The translations under genes and the position numbers were made by a program. Below are positions 35,542 through 48,189 of a DNA stretch of 64,000 bases, piece by piece. The notes beneath the pieces were generated by a model. That model searched no databases and was not told where the DNA came from. It saw only the letters and a program-made list of their open reading frames with translations. Numbering within the stretch: the first letter of the stretch is position 1; each line of letters begins with the position of its first letter. Origin of the DNA: Archegozetes longisetosus. Its lineage: Eukaryota; Arthropoda; Arachnida; Sarcoptiformes; Trhypochthoniidae. The stretch is from NCBI GenBank assembly GCA_018873245.2, contig JAEMBT020000009.1, positions 5,511,180-5,575,179 of the forward strand. The letters run 5' to 3'.

Positions 35542-38100
35542 CATGAATAGTATAAATAATATTGAATGAAATTAGTTGATTCTGATTCAATAAAAATAAT
35601 TAGGTTACTGTCTAGGTTATTCTGACACTTGAAGTCTGATGAGTTTGTTTAGCCATTGCTAAGACTCGTGTTTTCTCTTGTCATAAAACTGACTGTGACC
35701 GAGAAAATAATTATCTTTCATATAACTAATTAGTTATTATTTTCTCTTTCATGGTTGTGAAAAAAGCAAGTTTTTCATAGTTATCGACAATTATAACAAG
35801 TATTAAATTACTTGATAAAAGAATAATAGAATAACTTTCAGTTGAGTTCATTCTGAAAGCAATAAAAGTAAAAATTAGTGAAAGGAATAAGAAAACCATT
35901 TTATAAAATAAAACATATTCGGGTCGAGTGAGAGCAAAAGTTGTGTATGCAATAAAAGTAGTTTAAGGCAATAGTCCAAAAAGTTGATCTTAATTATGAT
36001 CTGAAATATTTGCGTATGATTTCAAGTGAGTAAAAGGAGCTTTCGGTAGAAATGAAATAACCATTTACTCGATCAACTATAATATTAATGGTTTTTCGTA
36101 TTAGGAGTTAAAGTGCTATAAAAGAAAAACAAAACTTAAGTCTAATAGAGTTTGAAGCATTGATGAAATAACTGAATATTTACCACTGTTGCTTCGATAG
36201 TTGTAACATTGTATCAAGTAGACTCAATACTAATACACATAACATAGGTTTTTACTTTAGATCTAGAAAGCCAATTCGTTTTTTGGGATTGAAAATATTT
36301 AATATAATCTACTTTTAAATGAAAAATTCTTTATTTAGCAAGGCTTCAAAATTCTTGTTGATGAAAGATTTTGAATTCCAAAGGACTAAACAACAAAGTT
36401 CATGGAAAGCTATATTCGAATTTTTTTAATTAGTTCAGTATATAGAAAGAGTTTTCAATTTTTCGCAACATTTCACGTAATAAAAGTTTATTTAGAGTTG
36501 TTTACTCGAAGAATACAATACAAATCCTATGATTCATTTCTACTTATACTTAGCTACTCAAAGTTATTTCGTATAGATTTTCATTAGACTTGAATATAAA
36601 GAAAAATTGAATGCAACAGAAATTTCTATTTAGAGTTATAATTTCAGTACTATTAAATGGAAAAGGTAGCATGAAAAGCATTATTAACATAGGATGTTTA
36701 AAATCTTTTGCAGAAGATGACTTATCTTTTGAAGAATTGACTTTGAAAATTAAATTTAAATCCTCATAAAGCTATTAAATTCAGTCACTTTCAATTATGA
36801 GAATATTATTTTAGATTATTAATAAAATGTTTACAAGTGAAAATATATTTATGTGGTAGATTAGATCGAACTAATCTTGCAGGCAAAAGATTAAAATAAT
36901 TAGGCTTTAGAAATTAGTTAAAATGCAGGTTTTTTGAACATAATGAAATGTTGCTGATAACTTTATTTTGAGGTTAAGGGCTTGTTTTAAAATCATGGTA
37001 AATATTTTGCAGGTCATTTTGAACACCTTATAGCTATGTTAATGAATTAATGAAATAATTATGTTGTAACTTTGATGACTATCAAATTGTTTCATAAAAA
37101 ATCTTTTATGTAATTTTTTACTCTGGTAATCAATTCAGGGAACTTCAATTTTTATGTAATCATAATTTTAGAAATTTTGAATAAACTTCAATGTGACCGT
37201 TGATCGCGAGTTCATGTCTAAGGTTTCTTTTTGAAATTAGATTCGAAATAAGTGTTAGATAATCATGAATTGCTTTGTTTTTAGCTCAAGAATAGCTAGC
37301 TAAGCAATATCAGATTTAATCATTCGCAATTATTTCATAACTGATTAAATTGAAACATTCGTATGCTTTAAATCATTTGATTTTAGGGTAAACATAATAT
37401 TCAGCCTAGGGACTTTCTAAATCAGAAATAATTTGTCGAACTATTTATTTTGTTAAGCTGTTGCTCTTTGAAATGTATTCAATAATTTTCGTTCAATAAT
37501 TTTTTCCTCAAACAAATATCTTAAAACTAAAAGTAGTGAAAGTTTTTGAACTTGATGATAGAATAACATGAGTGGATTCTCAATCGAGATTATATAAACT
37601 AACCAACTATAAATAATTGTATTAATGCTGTAATCGATTTGTACTATTAGCCTATAAACTTATGTAACTAAACGTAGATAGCTCTGTGTTTATAGTTTGG
37701 TCGTTTATATATTAGAGAGAAAACTTTTTGAGTCACCCACCTATACTTAATCAAGATCAAGCTTAATTTTTCATTGCTCCACACAAGAACTCGAAGCATT
37801 TTTTAATTAGGCTTCAAAAAGATTAACTTTTAGATCAGTTTTGTTTTAATTGTTAATAAGTTTTGATTTCTATTTACAAAGCTCTTGTGATACTCTCGTC
37901 TTTGTAGTAGAAACAAGAGTTTAGCAACAATTAAAGGAAAACTCAAATTGAATTCTTCTTTGAAGTTTGAATCAACTATTTTCGAAGTAATGAGAGGCTA
38001 AGCTTAGTTTTGGTCGAGTAGCAAAAACGCTCATGAGATAAGCTTGTCTATTGAGATTTGTTAATTATATAAACTCAAAGTAATCATTTATTTCTAATAA
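35542..38100. other. Intergenic, nothing recognised
   Basis: AT-rich; the ORF at 36402-36587 has no distinguishing feature. Confidence 0.5.
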
Positions 38101-38664
38101 ACTAATACTGGAGGGGTTTTATTGGAAAAAAAATTTAAATTTAAATAATCATATCCTTCAAAAGTACGCTTGATAATGACGAAAAGTACGACTACGTTTT
38201 TCCCCGTTTTGAGTTTAATGAGAGCTATAAGAGCTGTGAAAGATCCAATACTTGCATAGTAAATCCCATTGATACTTGCATGACGCATCGTAAAGTAGTA
38301 TCAACGCGTACGATCCTTTTGTCAGTCAATACTAGTTAATCATCAGGTTTAGATTGCCTTAAATGTGTTTTGCTTACAAAATTGAAATATCAATTTTGTA
38401 GATTATGTACAATTATATGCAAATCATATACGATTTTACTAGTTCACACATTTCGTTTTAAATTGTATTTTTATATCAATATAATGCATTCTCAATGGCT
38501 TTGCCATAGAGCTTGATCTTTGATCACGTACAACTCTGTCTAAACTGCAAACGGGGATAAACCCAATAATTGTTGCACTTTTTACATACTCAAATGTACT
38601 TTGGAATAATATATAACTATTTATGTTTAAAATTGATTACCGATAAAACCCCTCCAGCGTAAGT
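38101..38664. mobile_element. TIR element with CTGGAGGGGTTTTAT ends
   Basis: CTGGAGGGGTTTTATTGG (left, from 38108) recurs inverted as CCGATAAAACCCCTCCAG on the right (38640-38657). A few further matched bases lie outside (CTAATA / CTTACG). The ends are roughly 560 bp apart. The minus-strand 64-codon ORF that starts at the left arm (38094-38288) is not recognisable. The class is unknown. Confidence 0.6.
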
Positions 38665-41600
38665 TTTTCTCCTGAAGCAGCTAAATGGTTAATAAACTAC
38701 AAGTATAAACATTCTTTGAAGTGAACAGATTGATGAAGCTAGCAGATCTATTCTTAAACAATGTTTAGTAAATATTCTTTTTTACAAATAATAAATTGTT
38801 TGAAATGTTTTAAAAACCTGAGTCATTAAATAAGCTGTCTGTTTATGCAGAATATAGGAATGTTCCGTTAAATTTTCAAAAGAGTTCTCATATTTTTATA
38901 ATTTCACACAATTATGACACCTATTTGGGCACCTATTTGGGCACCTATTTCAATAAACATACGACCCGATCCCAATTTAGCAAATCCTTGGTACGTCAAA
39001 ATTCTATCGCCATAGTCAGAGTAGTAGAAGAAAAAAATGTCATCAGTTAATGAAAATTATTTTTTGCACTTGATTACTTGTAGTATAATTTACATAACAA
39101 GGTTTTCAACTTTAATTTTAATATGATTATTTAATTTGGAAAAATTGAAGCAAAAGTCACTGAAATAATTGAAATTCATGACAAATTTCAAGTATGCTTA
39201 GCTCATGATGATTCTTACCAAATCGTAGCATGATAGTATTATGGGTGCACCTAAATCTATTACTATAATTCGAGATGCCATAATCGGGTTGGACTCTATT
39301 GCTATCAGTCAAGTTTAAAGTTCATGGCCACTAAAGGGTTGGTTATATGAGAAACGTGAAAGTGTTCCCATCTATCATAAGTGTAGGGTAAGAACGGGGA
39401 CACTAGCAACTGAAGCGAATAATATTATCATTAGATTTATTATCGTACGAATTGAAGTTTTACAAATGAATTTTGTTTATTACACAGAGTTCAACCTTCA
39501 AATCGAGTAGAATACGCCTAATAAGACAAAGTACACTTGTTTATAAAACTATTTTATGCATTGCATTTGAGAAAGAAATTTTATGAGAAACTATTGAATA
39601 TAAATCATTTTAATACTCGTTATGTCCCATCCACTGGATGTATACTTTTGAAGCCTGGTTCAAAGTGATTGATTTATTTCTACACTTGAACATTGTTATA
39701 TTGTTTTCGCATTCACAGATAAAGTTTATCTTCTTATTATTCTAAATTTGAACTACCTAGCATATGTAAATTTTTGTCAAACTTCAAAAGTATTTCGTTG
39801 AACATTCTCTTCAAAATCAGCCTTAATAAAAACGTTCAATTTTGCTTAATAGGGTCCTAAGAGACTATTATATCAAATTGAGAAATAATAAAAAGATGCT
39901 ACATCTTTTAGCTGAACTAAAAATATTTATTTCTTAAAAACAAATGTTTTATTTTGAAAAAGTATGATCATTAGTTAAAAAAACAGTTTGTTTATAAATT
40001 AGGAATATTCCGTAAAATTTCCTATATTTATAAACACATTTACTTATGATGTGTGTTTCAATACCTATTTTTATACATGTTTAGGAAATACTTGCGATTT
40101 AAGTTTAGTTTTTAATCACTTCATGCAAATAAAAAATTGATTAATATGAAAATCACGGTAGATCTCAATCTACAGCAAAGAGATATCACTTGAAGAACGA
40201 GTTAGGCCCTGCATCAGCAAAATAGAAAACTTACCTAAACTTGTATGCAATACAGAGAAGTATTCAAGATAAGTGACTCATCATTTTCAATATCGTATAT
40301 TTGTTTTTTGGCATGGTTGTTTTTAGCCTAATAGATTTGAAATTATAATTTTTAATTAACCTAATTTGAAGACGGGTTGTAATCTCATAGAATTCGTCAT
40401 ATTGGGAAATGTTCTTTGATGTAAATGCAGTTTTGAAAATTATTAAAACTTTGTTGATCTAGTTTGAAATACTTTTTAGATATTCACCAACATTCAAATC
40501 TCTGATGAATTTATAGGATACTTTAACTTTAGCAATTTTACTACTAGATATTTACCACCATTTCATTAGGATCATATTTTGAGAATAATATAAGAACATT
40601 CTCTTAATATATTCTTTGAACTAAATTGAGTTCTTAATTGGAAGGAGCTGAAAATCTCACTGACAATGAAGCCCCACTCTATTTTCTATGGGAAATTCTT
40701 GAATAAGTAGAAATTCATGAATAGATGAACATATGGCATATCCACCTTAGAGATTTCTATATTAGTTCAGAATTTGTTTAATCTATCTCTCATTATTTAT
40801 CACGTGTAGAACAAAATAGACTAATCTCTTTTATATTGATATCTATACAAACATGTATGAAATTTTGTTTCTCTACTCAAAATAATGCTAGTGCGCAGAT
40901 GAAAAGCGCTGCACAAATAAGAATATTACCTGTTTTATAATTCTAAGTATACTTCTATAGAATGTTACAATTCGAGAATTTAATGTTAAAGAGAAGTCTA
41001 CAAAGGTCTCATGAATTCTGGAATTATTTTCCTAGTTTAACAAGAATTCACAGGTAAAGCAATTGAAACTTATTTATAGTGAAGATAATTTATTTTCAAT
41101 ATATTGTATAGTTATTTTGGATTTTTTATTAATCTTTATTAATCTTTATTAATATATTTTCAATAAATTCTTTTTTGAGCTCTAATGAAAGCTATTTGTG
41201 AAGTAAGATAGAGAACTTCTTTCATCCTTTATTTGCTTCGTAGGCTAAGCTTGTAATTGAATTTTTTAGAAGAAAACAATATTTTGAGAAATATCTTCGA
41301 TTAATAGTATCGAAAATTCATATATGATTTTATTTTTGAATACTGATCGATTCTTTAAAATGTCAGTAAATATAGGCCATTTGGACTAAAAACTTAAGTA
41401 GTCATAAATAAGTTGAAGCTTTAGCTTATACTCTTTAGCCAACTCTTTTACGATAAAAAGCAGATCTCGCAAATCTGCAGGCAAGGTCTGAAGAGCTAGT
41501 CATTAGCTAAAATGTGAGGCTTCTTTTCTAACTATCCTACAGGTCAGTTTATCCTATAGGCGATCTCTTGTTTAACCCTTCAGACTTGCTTAGCATAAAT

Positions 41601-42840
41601 TGTAACCTGGTAGTATTCTGCCTCAAAACGTATATAAATTGTCCAAATATTCCTTGCTTAACAACAAATCGAAATTCATGAATGATTTGTGAAATCAACT
41701 AGAACTTTAACCGAAGCATAAGCCAAGAATATTTTTCTATAGATCTCAGTTCGAAGTCTGAGTAATATAATTTGAGCTCCTAGTAACCTTCAGGCGGTTA
41801 TGTGAATATGTACAAATTGAAAACATATTTCTCATACGGAGGTTACTCCAATAGCTTTAAAACATTCTTTATTTGACGTTTTAAAAAATAAATTTATAAA
41901 TGTTCGAAGCAGTTTCTTTTAACTTCAATAGACTCTTCATTCAACGAATTCATTTATCGAAGACTGAACGCCAATCATCTTTTGTTATACCATCGAAATA
42001 TTCTAAAACCTATCGGCCTATCTGATATGTGAACTACGATTATATCATTCAAAATGTACGGGCACTTCAAAACTTTTAGAGCGACCTACGTATTAATCAA
42101 TAAAAATTTGATATTTTTCTCGTCAAACGAGCTTTAAATAGACTGATTCTAAGCATAAATAGTAAAGTTATGAAATTTTGCTCAAACTAATTCCAAATAG
42201 AAGGTTATAAAATAGATTGGCTGAAGTGTTTACTCGAATAATTGCTTAAAGGCTAATTCTCTTGTAATTTTTTTTTCAGTTTCGACATTCATCCAAAGTA
42301 TATTATCAATATTGGATTCTAAATCTAGTCAAGTAATGTTTACGTCTTTCGGTTTGACACTGAATTTGACTCCACACTCAAAAAAAAGGATTCTACGTGA
42401 TTTCTATACATTGCACTCAAAACTAATTTCGAAACTAATAGTTTCAACTTATTTTATAAAGTTTTCATTTTCAAACTTGTTTTATTTATGAATGAAGAAT
42501 ATATCATGTGAATATTCCATGTTTTATTCAATTAAATATTAGTTTTACTTGTTTTCAAAGCTTGAAAAAGGTTCGCTTATAAGTGATTATTTGATTTATG
42601 AGCAAGAATCAAAGTAAAAATTGAATTCAGAGTGAAATTTTCATAGACTTTCAAGCCGAGTATCTTTTACACCGAAATTGAGTATAGAATCCCAAAAATA
42701 TCTGTCATCTTCAGGTTTATGCAGGATTTGGCTGCCGAAGCAGATCTCTTTTGGCTCCAGGAAACCTATACATTATGCATAAGCTATAATGGGATTTTAC
42801 TAAAAGCTTTTTATTCTATAATAATAAACAATAGTTTAAA
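38665..42840. other. Intergenic upstream of the GPCR gene
   Basis: No supported gene. Minor tandem repeats: three units of GGGCACCTATTT at about 38918-38950 and three TTTATTAATC units near 41125-41155. A good splice acceptor (CTTCAG) at about 42715 followed by less AT-rich sequence could be a 5'-untranslated exon of the GPCR. Confidence 0.5.
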
Positions 42841-45800
42841 ATGATATCAAGTATGGAATCGTTTTCAAACATGACTGAAATCAACAGAATTACGAACACG
42901 ACTGTGTTTAACATAAATACCAACGACATAAATAATCAAGTATTCTATAATAATGTTACTAATCAAGCTTACAATTTTGATGAAAACTTTTTGAATAAGC
43001 TTTCAATACAAATATTTCTGATAATTGCTTATACGTTCGTATTCTGCTGCTGTTTCATAGGTAAGTCTTATTTTTATCGAAATTAAGATCAGATTTATCC
43101 AGAGAAATAAGTAAATAGATTTCAAATGAGAAATAAACCGAAAAACCCACAATTAAGTTTACAATTCATAAGAAAAAAGTTAGTATAGAATCTTTAATAA
43201 CTTTTTGTTACCCGATTTATATTTATATACAATATATCAAATTCAAGATAAAAATGAAATTTTATTTATACTCAGAAATGATTGTGTTATAAAATTTAAC
43301 CGTCGATGCAGTGGAGAATACTTTAAAACATATTTTTCAACAGATACATTATTTGATTGATTGTATTGGCTCTAACCTGAGTAGATTGCTGCCTTGAGCT
43401 TATTCAATCTATTTTATGCCGACAATTCTCCTTTGAATTAAATATTCAGGGCATGGCTTATTCTCATATTATAGTGATTGCGTTAGATCTTCAATAATAC
43501 ATTTCAGACGAGAGTTGATAAAATAAATCAAATAAATACCTATTGATATTTCTCAAGCTTTTCTTCACTGCATCAATGGTTATACTGATTAACTCAAGAA
43601 CTTCTGTATATATAATAAAGTATCATTCTTTAATTTGATATGCTATCCGTTAACAAAGCTATTAGCACTCATATAACAGTTTTATACCCAATAGATCTCA
43701 ATTGAATTTGAAATGGAACTTGAAAGCAGATAACTTCGAAAGTATTAGCATTCTATATATCATGATTCTTTTATCTAGTATTCAGAAAAATTATGCTTAT
43801 TATATGCAGAATATCGAAATTCATTGCTTTTGAAAAATTATCATTTTATAATATACAATTTAAATAAATATCTGATGCTTTTTATGATAGGTAATAGTCT
43901 GGTGATTGCAGTGTTGGCATTAAACAACGAAATGCATACAACAACAAATTTTTTTCTGTTGAACTTGGCGATCGCTGACTTATGTGTGGCCTTATTCTGT
44001 GTTTATCAGAATCTATCACTATATCTATCATCTGAATGGGCTTTTGGTGATCTTTTATGTCGAATGTATCACTTTTTTCATGCTCTGAGTTATACGGCAT
44101 CTGTTTGTATACTCGTTGTAATCGCCATCGAAAGATATTTAGCATTAGTTCATCCACTATGGGCTCGGAGAATGTTAACTATGAATAAACTAAGAATTTC
44201 GATAATTATTGTTTGGATATTATCTGCCGTCTGTTGTTTTCCTCGATTTATTATTTATGGGACAATCACTATTCCATCAGGTATTCAAATTTAAATTAAC
44301 AAATATTTTTATTGAAGCTATCTGCAAATTCACGAACATATGTAGTGTTAGACATCAGCTGAGCTTGAGCTGAGCTGAGCCGCAGCTCAGCTCACAGCTC
44401 AAGCTCACTACACTGAGCTGCCAGCTCAGCTTAGATCAGCTCAATAGGTAGTAGTTTATAGAATTTATTAGAGTTTTCTATTTATAAACGATTCATCCAA
44501 ATAGAAATTTGATACTTTCAATGTAAAATCTATAAGTGATATGCTGTATAGTCTAATGACGTTTAGTTTAATTTAAATGTTTTGCAATAATAGACCATAG
44601 AAGACGTTTCTAAAACGTTTTAACTTTAAGATAGTGTTAAATATTCAAAAATTTATTTCAGAAGACGTTTAATGTATTTAAATTCAATGCTTAAGTACTC
44701 TAATTCGGAATAAATATTAGTTTAATGATCTGAAATTTTAATTACCCATAATGTTAGATAACAAGATATTGAAATCTAGACCATTTAAAACTCTTCGACT
44801 AAAATTTCTTACTTTGCAACAGATTTCCAGTATTTCTAATAAATATTGAAAATTTTCGCGGAAAATTTTGACTTATCAATCAGATTAGATCAGTCCAGTT
44901 CATAGCTCAGCCCAGCTCAAAGCAGCTCAGCTCAGCTCAGCTCAAGCTCAGGGTAACTGAGCTGATGTCTATCACTAAACATATGTATTATGAAACCCTT
45001 GTTATAGATGAAGTTATATTTAGTTATGGTATAATAATATTCTGTATATTCTGATGTTAAATCAAATCATAATGAACTCTTTTATATGCGATTCTCTAGA
45101 ATTTATATTGAATTAAAAGTTAGGGCTCTGCAAACGTTCTATAGGAGTCTACAACACAATATGTAAATGATTTTTACACGACACAAATTTTTTCCTTGAA
45201 ATACTTCGTTAAAAAAGAATTAATTAACTGTATTCAACGTTCGTTCTGACTACCATCTCGACATTTCATAGTATCAGGTATTTCATTCAAGATTAAAAGC
45301 TTGAATGCTTGTGAACAAATTTACTGGTCTACTGGTGAGAAAATGGAAATTAAGTTCTTTTCTCTAACTTTTTATGGTAGTGACTCATCCAGTATGCAAT
45401 TTGTTTCTTGAATTAATTGATTTTGTACTTTAATTGATTCTTTTGGATCGTTACTTACTTTAATCAAAACACTTCTTATTTCGAAAGCGCAAGTAGTAGT
45501 CGAATTGATTGATGAATATAGTCTATCAATCGATCTTGAATAAATTATTTCTAGAGAAGAACTCATGTCTCTGCTATTTATAGTTTGTGTTGTGCAACAC
45601 TTTTTATAAACTCTGTAATATTCAGAAACAAGAGCTAAGATAAAATGCAAATGAAATTACATTTACGAAAGAATGGGTAGATATCAAGTTCTAAGAAACT
45701 CTAAATATACTAATAGATGTATCTAATTAGATGATATTATACAATATAATCTACCTATCTACATTTGAATCTAAAATGTTTGTCATACAAGTATAGTCAA

Positions 45801-48111
45801 ACTGGGCATATATGGTTGTCAGCATAAAATCATTTTTGAATCGTATCTGGTAAAATAGAATTTTGTCGCTTTTCAAAAGTTGAACATAAGTAAAGAAGAT
45901 TAAAAAATTACTAATTATTTTTTAGCTACTCTTCACCTTAGACTTACTTGATACTTTAATAAGCATAATTTTGTTTTGGTCGGTATGTTCTTGCTGTTGC
46001 TTGGTTTAAGTAATTTACTTATAGTGGAACTTATCAACAATAAAAACTGGAGATGCTACCAATCTATTCATGAAATTGAAAGGAATTAAGTCATTGAAGG
46101 AGTTTTACAAATCAAGAAAATCCTCACTGATTACAAAGTATTATCCAAGTGAATAGGGGTCACACTAGGTATTCAATTTAAAACCTTAATCATAATCTGT
46201 AATTCTCTTTTTATACATTAGTAAACTTTAGAAATGATAAGAAAAAAATAAACATGAAAGTGATTAAAAGGCCAAGATATACCCAGTTTGACTGTACACT
46301 TCTTCAAAATAAAAAGGAAAATAGTAAAAAGTTTGTTTCACAACAAATCACAAAACTCAATTCTTAGCTTTGAAAACACCTTTAGTCGTATACATTATCA
46401 TATAATAGTTTAAAGTTAGAAAAAAGTTCTAAAGACTAAAGATTGATAAGATTGGGTTTTAGAATCTAATCATCTAACTCAAAAGTGCGTAAAGGCTGCT
46501 TTAATATAATCGAAAGGTTTATTGTCTTTATGATGATGCATGCAATAGAAATGATTATTCATTTAAGACAAAAAATTGCCCAAAATTTTCATTTTTATTA
46601 AAGTAATTTTATGGTATAATTAACTTTGATTGCAGTTTAATTAAATAATCACTAAAATGCCGCTTCAACTGAGTCACGATCACAAAAAGTTTTAAAGACT
46701 AAAGATTGATAAGATTGAGTTTTAGAAGCTTATCATTTGACTCTAAAGTGCGAAAAGTCTGCTTTAATATAATTGCAAAGTTAATTATATGATAATAAGC
46801 GACTTATATACGACTAAAGGTGTTTTCAAAGCTAAGAATTGAATTTTGTGATTTGTTGTGAAATAAACATTTTACTATTCTCCTTTTTATTTTGAAGAAG
46901 TGTACAAGAAAATAAGCGAACTTTTCATTGATAACTTGATTGAAAAGTGCTATCTTTAAATTTGTCTCCTATTTGCCTCAAAGAACGAATGTCTTTTAAG
47001 TATGCACTTATATTTTTTAGAATTTCACATTTCCATGCTATCAGAATATTTTTGCTTTACTTGAGAAGATTTTACTCGCTATTCCATTAACTTCGAATTA
47101 TCATGGAACTCAATACTACCTAATATGCAATACTTATCGATTTTTCAATGCAATCCTTTGACAAAATTTTAAAAATACAAAGACCAGTGAATTACGCTTT
47201 TACACAATAAACGTATAGAAATACAAATGTATAGGATATTACATAATAATATGCATTAAAAGAAGTTCTTTATCAACAACTTTAAGTCAGACCTATCAAT
47301 AACACAACTGAATAACTGTATAATATTTGTAAAGTCGTATGAAAAGAAGCAGCTTCTGCATCATATTGAAAAATAGGGTTGTATTCAGATGACTACAATT
47401 TACATATGTATGCTTTTATAGCTTATATCAAAATATATCCGGAATCTATTCTTTCCATCTTTTACAATACGTATAATTTTTTCAAATTTATTTCTTAAAA
47501 TAGGAGATAATAACCAAACCGAAACTTTATGTATATTAAAACAGCGTTTCTACGATCCTAAACTTTATGATGTAATATATATAACATTATGTTTCGTAAT
47601 ACCTCTTATAATAATAACTGTATTATATCTACGGGTATGCTGTCATTTATGGACTTCAAGAATGCCCGGCTATTCAATCGATGCAAATCGATCTCATTCT
47701 AATCATCACAACAATCAAATAAGTCACATATCAGTAAATAATAATCTTTCAAACATTTCATCAGTGAATATACTGTTGAAAAGAAGAAAAAAAGTTATTA
47801 AATTGTTAGTGGTTGTAGTTTTAGCGTTTGCCATATTCGGTCTGCCCTTTCACGCAAGAAAATTAATTCAACACTACGTCAAGTCATATAACGTGTCCTC
47901 GAAATACGCCTCAATGTTCACTATCTTCACAACATTGTTTTTGTATATGAATTCTGGAATTAATCCATTGATTTATTTAATGTTTTCTAAGAAATTAAGA
48001 AAAATGATGATTCATTTGATGTTAAGAATATTGAAACTGAATAAAAACGATACTGGAAGTGATTCTCAACGAGTTATGACTCAAAATCGTCAACAGAATC
48101 GTGATATCTAG
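42841..48111 (+). CDS. TrissinR: Trissin-receptor-like rhodopsin-family GPCR
   Basis: The trissin receptor is an arthropod neuropeptide GPCR in the plasma membrane of target cells. Exons 42841-43060, 43891-44280 and 47504-48111 join with GT-AG introns of 830 and 3223 nt, giving 405 aa. The N-terminus is rich in N-x-S/T glycosylation sites. TM1 has GNSLV (G74-N75); TM2 has NLAIAD (D103); then ADLCVALFC, QNLSLYL and WAFGDLLCRMY. C130 and C213 would form the extracellular disulfide. TM3 ends in ERY (154-156), TM6 holds FGLPFHARK, and TM7 has NSGINPLIY (NPxxY at 357-361). The TM2-TM3 stretch and the LPFHARK segment match what I know of insect trissin receptors. The third intracellular loop is short and Asn/His/Ser-rich. 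A second ATG (42853) is also possible. Intron 2 contains three MITEs. No lesion seen. Confidence 0.92.
44343..44977. mobile_element. hAT MITE with perfect 8-bp duplication
   Basis: A 635-bp element in intron 2 of the GPCR. TIRs are TAGTGTTAGACATCAGCTGAG and (reverse complement) TAGTGATAGACATCAGCTCAG, flanked by AACATATG on both sides (44335-44342, 44978-44985). Arrays of AGCTC/GAGCT follow inside both ends, like the subterminal motifs hAT transposases bind. No coding content. Confidence 0.95.
45372..45650 (-). other. Intronic ORF, not recognised
   Basis: 92 open codons on the strand opposite to the GPCR within its intron 2. The translation is mixed-composition (FEIRSVLIKVSNDPKESI) and not low-complexity, but has no motif, no flanking acceptor/donor pair I trust and no partner exon. 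Probably chance; recorded because it is one of the longer frames here. Confidence 0.15.
45794..46294. mobile_element. TA-targeting MITE in GPCR intron 2
   Basis: 501 bp; ends TAGTCAAACTGGGCATATAT and (reverse complement) CAGTCAAACTGGGTATATCT, flanked by TA (45792-45793, 46295-46296). The interior lacks an ORF. Its right TA is also the left TA of the next element. Confidence 0.82.
46297..46902. mobile_element. Long-TIR MITE with internal direct repeat
   Basis: 606 bp; begins CACTTCTTCAAAATAAAAAG and ends with its inverse, arms about 105 bp (46297-46402, 46798-46902) with only a few mismatches. TA on both sides (46295-46296, 46903-46904). A segment of about 90 bp (46424-46512) recurs in direct orientation at 46686-46778, so the interior was duplicated. 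Confidence 0.88.
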
Positions 48112-48183
48112 GAATACAAGAAAAATCGTTGATTTTTAAAAAAGTATCTAATAAGATATTTGTGAAAGTGTATGTTGCATTAC

Positions 48184-48189
48184 AATAAA
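48184..48189 (+). promoter_or_regulatory. Likely poly(A) signal of the GPCR gene
   Basis: AATAAA 72 bases after the stop codon; further AATAAA copies at about 48326 and 48337 could serve as alternatives. Confidence 0.55.

Noticed and set aside
43882-44157. 91-codon minus ORF
   Set aside because: Antisense to exon 2 of the GPCR.
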